From positions 1 through 10,542 of the forward strand of contig CANFGA010000063.1 of the NCBI GenBank assembly GCA_947446335.1: DNA of 10,542 bases. The letters run 5' to 3'. The notes under the pieces are model-generated. The model was not told where the DNA came from. It did not search any database and worked only from the letters and a program-made list of their open reading frames with translations. Of the stretch, positions 1 through 5,078 are shown piece after piece; within the stretch, counting starts at the first letter, position 1; the number at the start of each line of letters is the position of its first letter. Origin of the DNA: Oxalobacteraceae bacterium. GTDB lineage: Bacteria > Pseudomonadota > Gammaproteobacteria > Burkholderiales > Burkholderiaceae_D. A program made the translations under genes and the position numbers.

Positions 1-389
1 GACATCCCCAGCACCAGCCCCAGCAGCGTGCGCGGCGACAGCGTCTTTTTCATCCAGAATGCAGTGATCAATGCACCCCAGATCGGCGCTGTGGCGTTCA
101 GCACCGACAGGATAGCCGCCGACAGCGTTTGCGCAGCGTAGGCGAACAGCAAAAAGGGCAGGGCGGAATTGAAGCAGCCCAGCACCAGATAATGCTTCCA
201 GTGCAAGCGCCAGTTCAGCGGCTTTTTCAGCAGCAGCGCGACGGCGGCTAGAAACAGCGCAGCGAAGCCGACCCGGTATTCGATCATCACGGCCGGCCCC
301 AGGATAGGCGCACCGATGCGCATGAAGAGGAAGGAGCCGCCCCAGATTGCCGCCAGCGACAGCAGTTGCAGCAAGCTCGCCGTGTTCAT
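1..389 (-). CDS. EamA/DMT-superfamily permease, partial (N-terminal 129 residues)
   Basis: Inner-membrane transporter of the drug/metabolite (DMT, EamA) superfamily; the substrate cannot be told from sequence. The reading frame runs from ATG (387-389) to the window edge without a stop, so the C-terminal half lies outside. The visible part has hydrophobic spans at about residues 5-23, 32-54, 66-88 and 91-111, with a fifth starting near 120. Typical EamA features are AAIWGGSFLFMRIG near the N-terminus and SVLNATAPIWGAL in the fourth span. Complete family members have about 10 spans and 280-310 residues, so slightly under half is seen. The ATG lies 17 bp after the stop of the upstream XdhC-like gene on the same strand, which suggests one transcript and perhaps translational coupling, since no good Shine-Dalgarno sequence is visible. 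A functional link with the XdhC-like protein is not established. Confidence 0.85.
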   Translation of the reverse strand, partial: MNTASLLQLLSLAAIWGGSFLFMRIGAPILGPAVMIEYRVGFAALFLAAVALLLKKPLNWRLHWKHYLVLGCFNSALPFLLFAYAAQTLSAAILSVLNATAPIWGALITAFWMKKTLSPRTLLGLVLGM

Positions 390-406
390 CGATTCAATTC
401 ATCAGT

Positions 407-1417
407 TCAGTTGATCGGGCAGACGGTGGCGCTCGGCTCGAGCGGCGCTTCCGATTGCGCCACCTGCAGCGTTGCCGGCACGCCATTCTTGATCGCGGTC
501 ATTTGCGCGATGATCGAAATGGCGATCTCGGCCGGCGTCTTGCTGCCGATGTAGAGCCCGATCGGACCGTGCAGGCGCGCCACTTGCTCTGCGCTGACGT
601 CGAACTCGAGCAAGCGCTCGCGCCGGTTGGCCTGGTTGATGCGCGAGCCGATCGCGCCGACATAGAAGGCGTCGGACTTGAGCGCTTCCATCAGCGCCAG
701 GTCATCGAGCTTGGGGTCGTGCGTCAGCGCGACGACGGCGCAGCGCGCATCGAGCTTTGCTTCCAGCATCAGATCGTCCGGCATTTCATGCACCAGCTGC
801 ACGCCTTCCAGATGCCAGTCGGCGCGGTATTCTTCGCGCGGATCGCAGACAATGACCTGGTAATCCATCGCCTTGGCGATCTGCGCCAGGAAGCGCGACA
901 GCGAGCCGGCGCCGATGATGAACAAACGCCAGCGCGGTCCGTGCAGCGTGATCAACGCCTCGCTGGTCAATTGCTGGATGGCGCCGGCGTCGCCCTTGCT
1001 CAGCGTGACCGCGCCGGTTGCCAGGTCGAGGCGGCGCGCCACCAGTTCATGCTGGGCGAGGCGCTCCAGCAATGGGGCAATCTGGCTCTCTGGCGACAAG
1101 GTTTCGATCGCCAGTTCGATGCTGCCACCGCAAGGCAAGCCGAAGCGGCGCGCCTGGTCGGCGCTGATGCCATAACTGACGATGTCGGGGATGCTGCGGT
1201 CGATTCCATGCTCACGCATGCGTTCGATCAAGTCATCTTCGATGCAGCCGCCGGAGACCGAGCCGACGATCCTGCCGTCGTCGCAAATGGCGAGCATGGC
1301 GCCGATCGGGCGCGGGCTGGAACCCCAGGTTTTGGTGACGGTGACGAGTTGGCAGCGGTGGCCTGACGCTATCCATTGCGCGCTTGTTTTCAGGACGTCG
1401 AGATCGATGCTATCCAT
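407..1417 (-). CDS. XdhC/CoxI-family molybdenum hydroxylase maturation protein
   Basis: Family members (XdhC, PaoD, CoxI/CoxF) bind molybdenum cofactor and help sulfurate and insert it into xanthine dehydrogenase-type enzymes in the cytoplasm. The 336-residue protein has both expected domains. The N-terminal XdhC_CoxI domain (about 15-105) contains VTKTWGSSPRPIGAML (27-42), GSVSGGCIE (52-60, Cys58) and LPCGG (94-98, Cys96). The C-terminal Rossmann domain (about 163-305) contains FIIGAGSLSRFLA (166-178), CDPREEY (191-197), ALTHDPKLDDLAL (230-242), YVGAIGSR (252-259) and KTPAEIAISIIAQM (293-306). The length suits the family. The start ATG has only a distant GGAG (about 11 nt upstream). No molybdenum hydroxylase subunit, molybdopterin or purine gene is in the window, so the client enzyme is unknown; I withhold the symbol xdhC because the family has several paralogous groups. 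A plus-strand frame over the same DNA has no recognisable motif. Confidence 0.9.
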   Translation of the reverse strand: MDSIDLDVLKTSAQWIASGHRCQLVTVTKTWGSSPRPIGAMLAICDDGRIVGSVSGGCIEDDLIERMREHGIDRSIPDIVSYGISADQARRFGLPCGGSIELAIETLSPESQIAPLLERLAQHELVARRLDLATGAVTLSKGDAGAIQQLTSEALITLHGPRWRLFIIGAGSLSRFLAQIAKAMDYQVIVCDPREEYRADWHLEGVQLVHEMPDDLMLEAKLDARCAVVALTHDPKLDDLALMEALKSDAFYVGAIGSRINQANRRERLLEFDVSAEQVARLHGPIGLYIGSKTPAEIAISIIAQMTAIKNGVPATLQVAQSEAPLEPSATVCPIN

Positions 1418-1453
1418 GCGAGGTGATGCTCCATATGCTTGAGTGAACCATCG

Positions 1454-1461
1454 AATATACT
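1454..1461. promoter_or_regulatory. Candidate overlapping divergent -10 elements
   Basis: The AT-rich core of the 74-bp gap between the XdhC-like gene (minus) and the small membrane protein (plus) reads TATACT on the plus strand (1456-1461) and TATATT on the minus strand (1459-1454). Each matches the sigma-70 -10 consensus at five of six positions and lies a sensible distance from its gene: about 30 nt before the plus-strand ATG at 1492 and about 37 nt before the minus-strand ATG at 1417. No convincing -35 box stands at 16-18 bp from either. TTGAGT (1439-1444) is only 11 bp from the plus-strand -10. This is a position-based suggestion only. Confidence 0.3.
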
Positions 1462-1491
1462 ACGGGCTCACAAAGCTTGCAGGAACACAAG

Positions 1492-1659
1492 ATGAAGCAC
1501 GACAATGAAGTGGATGTGGAGGATGACATCGAGGACGACGATGACGGCGAGCCCAAGTTCGGGCGGCTGCTGATGTTTCTGATCCTGGCCGTGGTTTTTT
1601 GCGGGGTGCTGACCTGGGTGATGGGGCGCTACTTTCCGGATTTCCCCAATTTCACGTGA
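1492..1659 (+). CDS. Small acidic single-span membrane protein (55 aa), unknown function
   Basis: I do not recognise a family. The 55-residue product has a strongly acidic N-terminus, with 12 of residues 4-20 being Asp or Glu. A short basic patch (Lys22, Arg25) follows, then one hydrophobic helix (about 26-45) and a short tail rich in Phe and Pro (PDFPNF, 49-54). It looks like a small inner-membrane peptide. The start is chosen at ATG 1492 because AGGA (1481-1484) lies 7 nt upstream; a TTG at 1477 in the same frame would add five residues but would swallow that ribosome binding site. Support for a real gene is the ribosome binding site, a -10-like box about 30 nt upstream, and a strong intrinsic terminator starting 7 nt after the stop. 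It is the only plus-strand gene, divergent from the XdhC-like gene and convergent with the M48-like gene. Function and orientation in the membrane are unknown. Confidence 0.72.
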   Translation: MKHDNEVDVEDDIEDDDDGEPKFGRLLMFLILAVVFCGVLTWVMGRYFPDFPNFT

Positions 1660-1665
1660 TGGAGT

Positions 1666-1699
1666 CTGATTCGCACAAGAGTGCGAGTCAGTTTTTTTT
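1666..1699 (+). terminator. Rho-independent terminator of the small membrane protein gene
   Basis: CTGATTCGCAC (1666-1676) pairs with GTGCGAGTCAG (1681-1691) in an 11-bp stem with one G-U wobble and a 4-nt loop (AAGA), followed by eight T residues (1692-1699). The wobble becomes an A-C mismatch in minus-strand RNA, and no T run follows on that strand. The terminator therefore serves the plus-strand gene rather than the convergent M48-like gene, which ends at 1702. Confidence 0.9.
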
Positions 1700-1701
1700 C
1701 A

Positions 1702-2787
1702 TTATGGCAGCAGCGCCTTGCCGCTTGCCCGCTTGGCCTTGACTTCGGCCACCGCCTTGTTGATCGCGCTGATCCGGTACGCGGTGGCAGGGTGGTTGGC
1801 CGTGTGGCTGTTCAAGACCGTGGCCGGGTACTGGCTGGCCAGGCGTTGCCAGAATGCTGCAGCCTGATCGATGTCGTAACCGCCGCGCGCCAGCAGATAG
1901 ATCGCCAGTCGGTCGGCGGCCGCGTCCATTGCACGCGGCATCGCCTTCACGCCTGCGCTGCCGACCAGCATCGTCAGGTCGGGTTGCACTGCGACCAGAT
2001 TGTCGATGATGCTGCCCAGTGTGGCCATCGATCGTTGTTTGTCCGCGTGGCCCAGAATGTTGTGCGCCATGTCCTTGGCCATCACGTAGGCGATCGCGTC
2101 ATCAGTATGGGCGAAAGCGATCATGCCGCGCGTGAGCATCAGGCGCTGGCCATCGGCATACGAGTTGACGTTGTCGGCATTGCCCAGTTCCACCCGGAAT
2201 GCGCAGGCGCGCGTGATCGGCACGTTCAGCACCTGGTTGCCCAGACCACGTGCAATCGTCATCTTCAGCGTGCTGCGCTTGCCGAGGAGCGGGCCGAGCA
2301 CCCCGGCGGCATCGGTTTCGGCTTCGGGGCCAGTCGGCAAGGGCTGGCCTTCGGCGGCGATCAAGCCATCGCCCTTGCGCAAGTCGGCGCGCGCGGCGCC
2401 GCTGCCGGCCAGCACATTCGATACCTGCAGCCGGTCGCCGTAGCCGAGCACCGCTTGCGCCGCATCGGCATAGGCGTCGGGATAGGAAAATTTGTTCTTG
2501 GCGGTGAAACCGAGCAGGTTGCGCGCCTGCGCCTTGCACAGGTCGGCGTTCTCGATCAGCAGCGGTCCGGCGACCTTGTACAAGCGCTCTTGCAGCGCCA
2601 CCATCTGGCTCAAGGTTGCGCGCGCGCTCGCCATCTCGGGCGTGACCGGCACTGTTTCCGGCAGGTCGGCACCGGGCACCGGCGCTTGCACGGTGGCGCA
2701 AGCCGACAACAGCAAGCCCACAGTGAAAGTGAGCGCCAGAGCGCCGAACGGCCTGGTCTTGCAGCTTGAATGGACGATACCGTGCAT
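1702..2787 (-). CDS. M48-like lipoprotein with PDZ-like domain, predicted catalytically inactive
   Basis: This 361-residue protein has a lipoprotein signal peptide with lipobox LSAC (27-30). Cys30 is the predicted lipidated residue, and Ala at +2 fits the outer membrane. A PDZ-like stretch (about 118-200) includes LAGSGAARADLRKGD (126-140). An M48-type peptidase region (about 205-345) follows. Its framework is conserved: SYADGQRLMLTRGMI (209-223), IAYVMAKDMAHNILGH (232-247), DRLAIYLLARGGYDID (292-307) and NHPATAYRIS (331-340). The metal site is not: the HExxH position reads Lys238-Asp239-Met-Ala-His242, and the Glu expected two residues before Asp292 is Ala290. Only one zinc ligand remains, so proteolysis is unlikely; a chaperone, adaptor or substrate-binding role is inference. 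The ATG lies 8 bp after the dut stop, and its Shine-Dalgarno AAGGA overlaps that stop codon, so it is translated from the same mRNA. It is the last gene of the ribF-ileS-lspA-coaBC-dut run. The assignment to M48 rests on motif spacing read by eye. Confidence 0.85.
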   Translation of the reverse strand: MHGIVHSSCKTRPFGALALTFTVGLLLSACATVQAPVPGADLPETVPVTPEMASARATLSQMVALQERLYKVAGPLLIENADLCKAQARNLLGFTAKNKFSYPDAYADAAQAVLGYGDRLQVSNVLAGSGAARADLRKGDGLIAAEGQPLPTGPEAETDAAGVLGPLLGKRSTLKMTIARGLGNQVLNVPITRACAFRVELGNADNVNSYADGQRLMLTRGMIAFAHTDDAIAYVMAKDMAHNILGHADKQRSMATLGSIIDNLVAVQPDLTMLVGSAGVKAMPRAMDAAADRLAIYLLARGGYDIDQAAAFWQRLASQYPATVLNSHTANHPATAYRISAINKAVAEVKAKRASGKALLP

Positions 2788-2795
2788 GGAAATCC

Positions 2796-3245
2796 TTATT
2801 GTTGGCCGGTGCTGCCGAAACCGCTGGCACCGCGTTCGCTCGCATCAAAACTGTCGACGATATTGAAACCCACTTGCAGCACCGGGACGATGATCAATTG
2901 CGCCAGACGCTCCATCGGTTCCAATGTGAATGGCTGGCTGCCCCGGTTCCAGGTCGAGACCATCAACTGGCCCTGATAGTCGGAATCGATCAAGCCTACC
3001 AGATTGCCCAGCACGATGCCGTTCTTGTGGCCCATCCCGCTGCGCGGCAAGATCATCGCGCAATAGCCGGGTTCGCCAATGTGGATGGCCAGCCCGGTCG
3101 GGATCAATATCGTCTGGCCCGGTGCTATCGTGATCGCAGCGTCGATGCAGGCGCGCAAGTCGAGGCCGGCGCTGCCGGGCGTGGCGTAAGCCGGCAACAG
3201 GTCTTGCATGCGCGGGTCGAGGATCTTGATGTCGATGGTTTTCAT
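2796..3245 (-). CDS. dut: Deoxyuridine 5'-triphosphate nucleotidohydrolase (dUTPase)
   Basis: Homotrimeric cytoplasmic dUTPase. It hydrolyses dUTP to dUMP and pyrophosphate, keeping uracil out of DNA and feeding dTMP synthesis. The 149 residues match the usual size (E. coli about 151). All five family motifs are present: AGLDLRA (26-32), PRSGMGHKNGIVLGN (67-81), GLIDSDYQGQL (84-94), RLAQLIIVPV (113-122) and the C-terminal RGASGFGSTG arm (138-147) that closes over the phosphates. Asp87 is the expected catalytic base and Tyr90 stacks on the uracil ring. The gene starts 10 bp after the coaBC stop and ends 8 bp before the M48-like gene, so it is clearly co-transcribed. The Shine-Dalgarno sequence is weak, consistent with coupling to coaBC translation. 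The coaBC-dut pairing is widespread in proteobacteria. Confidence 0.98.
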   Translation of the reverse strand: MKTIDIKILDPRMQDLLPAYATPGSAGLDLRACIDAAITIAPGQTILIPTGLAIHIGEPGYCAMILPRSGMGHKNGIVLGNLVGLIDSDYQGQLMVSTWNRGSQPFTLEPMERLAQLIIVPVLQVGFNIVDSFDASERGASGFGSTGQQ

Positions 3246-3255
3246 GATGTTTGCT

Positions 3256-4467
3256 TTATGGTGTTTGCTGTAATCTTGTGGAAATTTCCGTCACCAGCAG
3301 GCGCGCCAGCGTCAGCTTGTCGGCGCGCGGCAGCAGCGTATGGCCGTCGGCATCGAACAGCATGATTTCATTGTCGTCCTGGCCGAAGGTCTGATGGCCG
3401 ATGTTGCCAACCAGCAGAGGGATGTCTTTTTTCTCGCGCTTGCGCGCACCGTATTCGATCAGGTTTTCCGATTCGGCCGCGAAGCCGACGCAATAGGGCG
3501 CACCATCGAGTTTGGCCCTGGCGGCAACGGTGGCCAGGATGTCGGGGTTTTCTTCGAATTCCAGCAGCGGCAGCGCCCCCCCGGGCTGCTTCTTCATTTT
3601 TTGCGCGCTCGCATTCTTGATGCGCCAGTCGGCCACTGCCGCCACGGCGATGAACACGTGCTGGCCTGCCACTGCCGCTTGCACCGCATCCATCATCTGT
3701 TGGGCGCTTTGCACGTCGATGCGGCGCACCCCGTACGGTGCGGCTAGCGCCGTCGGACCCGATACCAGGGTCACCTCGGCGCCCGCTTCGCTTGCGGCGC
3801 GCGCCAGCGCATAACCCATCTTGCCCGACGATAAATTGGTGATCCCGCGCACCGGATCGATCGCTTCGAACGTCGGTCCGGCCGTGATCAGGACGTGCTT
3901 GCCGGCCAATACCTTGGGCTGGAACAGTGCGACCATGGCGTCGTGCAATTGCTGCGGCTCTTGCATGCGGCCCATGCCCGTTTCGCCGCAAGCCTGCGCC
4001 CCTGCACCCGGTCCCAGGATCAGGATCGCGTCGTCGATCAATTGCGCGCGGTTGCGCTGGGTGGCCGGGTTTTGCCACATTTCCAGGTTCATCGCCGGCG
4101 CGATCAGGAGCGGCAATGCGCGCGGGCGCGCCAGGCACAGTGTCGACAGCAAGTCGTCGCAGACGCCGTGAGCCAGCTTGGACATGAAGTCGGCCGAGCA
4201 GGGCGCGATCAGGATCGCGTCGGCGCCGCGGGTGAGATCGATGTGTGCCATGTTGTTGGCCACGCGCGCATCCCACTGGTTGTCGTAGACCGGATTGCCA
4301 GAGAGCGCCTGCATCGTGACCGCGGTGATGAAGTGGCTTGCCGCATCCGTCATCACCACCTTCACCGAAGCGCCCGACTTGACCAGAGCGCGGCACAGTT
4401 CGGCGGCCTTGTAGCAAGCGACGCCGCCGGACAGGCCGAGAATGATTTTCTTGCCGGATAATTCCAT
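3256..4467 (-). CDS. coaBC: Bifunctional phosphopantothenoylcysteine decarboxylase / phosphopantothenate-cysteine ligase
   Basis: Two consecutive steps of coenzyme A synthesis. The C-terminal CoaB domain joins 4'-phosphopantothenate to cysteine using CTP, and the N-terminal FMN-dependent CoaC domain decarboxylates the product to 4'-phosphopantetheine. The 403-residue length is normal. In the CoaC domain (1-185) I see GLSGGVACYKAAEL (11-24), catalytic His75 in HIDL, the PAMNLEMW segment (124-131) and the active-site lid ACGETGMGRM (159-168, Cys160). In the CoaB domain (about 189-397) I see ITAGPTFEAIDPVRGITN (194-211), LSSGKMGYA (212-220), AAVADWRIK (276-284) and Lys290, Lys292 and Lys293 in the KMKK loop. 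A GGAG 5 nt upstream supports the ATG. It follows lspA by 36 bp and precedes dut by 10 bp. The older name is dfp. The FMN it needs is made by RibF, encoded upstream in the same run. Confidence 0.98.
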   Translation of the reverse strand: MELSGKKIILGLSGGVACYKAAELCRALVKSGASVKVVMTDAASHFITAVTMQALSGNPVYDNQWDARVANNMAHIDLTRGADAILIAPCSADFMSKLAHGVCDDLLSTLCLARPRALPLLIAPAMNLEMWQNPATQRNRAQLIDDAILILGPGAGAQACGETGMGRMQEPQQLHDAMVALFQPKVLAGKHVLITAGPTFEAIDPVRGITNLSSGKMGYALARAASEAGAEVTLVSGPTALAAPYGVRRIDVQSAQQMMDAVQAAVAGQHVFIAVAAVADWRIKNASAQKMKKQPGGALPLLEFEENPDILATVAARAKLDGAPYCVGFAAESENLIEYGARKREKKDIPLLVGNIGHQTFGQDDNEIMLFDADGHTLLPRADKLTLARLLVTEISTRLQQTP

Positions 4468-4503
4468 TGCGACTCCAGGTTGGTGGTAACGAGGCAGGCG
4501 CGG

Positions 4504-5007
4504 TTATTTGTTCACGCGCCGCAATTCATCGATGATGAACAATGCGGCGCCGATCGAAATGGTCATGTCGGCGACATTGAAGGCCGGGAAATGGCCCCAG
4601 CTTTTCCAGTGGAAATCGAGAAAATCGACCACGTGGCCGTACAGGATGCGATCGATCACGTTGCCGATCGCGCCGCCGAGGATCAGCGCCAGGGCCCAGC
4701 AAAACAGGCGCTGGCCGGCATGCTTCTTGAGCAGATAGATGATGAACGCCACCGCTGCGAGCGCGATCCCGGTGAAAAAATAGCGCTGCCAGCCGCTTTC
4801 ATTGGACAGGAAACTGAAGGCGGCGCCGCGGTTGTAAGCCAGCACCAGATTGAAAAACGAGGTCACGACGCGCTCTTCGCCAAACACGAACAGCTTGTTG
4901 ACGGTGATCTTCGTGATCTGGTCGATCAGCACGATGACGGCGGCGATGCCCAGCCACGGCAGCATGCTTGGCGTCGTTTGGGTCGAATAGCGATTCTTGA
5001 TGGCCAT
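4504..5007 (-). CDS. lspA: Lipoprotein signal peptidase (signal peptidase II)
   Basis: Inner-membrane aspartyl peptidase that cuts the signal peptide of diacylglyceryl-modified prolipoproteins just before the lipobox Cys. It has 167 residues with four predicted membrane helices (about 17-36, 75-92, 100-117 and 142-160). Conserved motifs are VLIDQITK (26-33), NLVLAYNRGAAFSFL (53-67), GGAIGNVIDR (111-120), GHVVDFLDFH (124-133) and FNVADMTISIGA (143-154). The catalytic Asp pair is Asp128 and Asp147, 19 residues apart as in Pseudomonas LspA. A polar N-terminal extension of about 14 residues precedes the first helix. The ATG at 5007 has a modest GGAA about 6 nt upstream. It sits between ileS (71 bp upstream) and coaBC (36 bp downstream); ileS-lspA linkage is classical in proteobacteria. 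The M48-like lipoprotein at the end of the same run is a predicted substrate. Confidence 0.98.
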   Translation of the reverse strand: MAIKNRYSTQTTPSMLPWLGIAAVIVLIDQITKITVNKLFVFGEERVVTSFFNLVLAYNRGAAFSFLSNESGWQRYFFTGIALAAVAFIIYLLKKHAGQRLFCWALALILGGAIGNVIDRILYGHVVDFLDFHWKSWGHFPAFNVADMTISIGAALFIIDELRRVNK

Positions 5008-5025
5008 GGAGTTTCCAGGTGGGGT

Positions 5026-5055
5026 AAGGGACGCCCTTGCACGCAGGCAAGGGCG
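5026..5055 (-). promoter_or_regulatory. Stem-loop in the ileS-lspA gap, upstream of the lspA ribosome binding site
   Basis: In minus-strand RNA, CGCCCTTGC (5055-5047) pairs perfectly with GCAAGGGCG (5040-5032) around a 6-nt loop, giving a GC-rich 9-bp stem. A smaller hairpin, AAGGG/CCCTT (5038-5034 with 5030-5026, 3-nt loop), shares part of the 3' arm and excludes the first. No T run follows, so it is not a standard terminator. Possible roles are mRNA end protection, partial attenuation or control of lspA translation, since it ends about 24 nt before the ATG. Pairing is seen directly; function is inference. Confidence 0.5.
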
Positions 5056-5078
5056 CTCTCAAGCTTGATGACGCCGGA

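Noticed and set aside
347..1366. A 339-codon plus-strand frame over the XdhC-like gene
   Set aside because: It has no family motif, its composition is shadow-like, and the minus strand has two clear XdhC domains.
1477..1491. TTG start adding five residues to the small acidic protein
   Set aside because: It would absorb the AGGA that is well placed for ATG 1492, and it lacks an obvious ribosome binding site of its own.
1681..2769. A 362-codon plus-strand frame over the M48-like gene
   Set aside because: It starts inside the terminator hairpin, has no motif, and lies opposite a lipobox-bearing gene with a good ribosome binding site.
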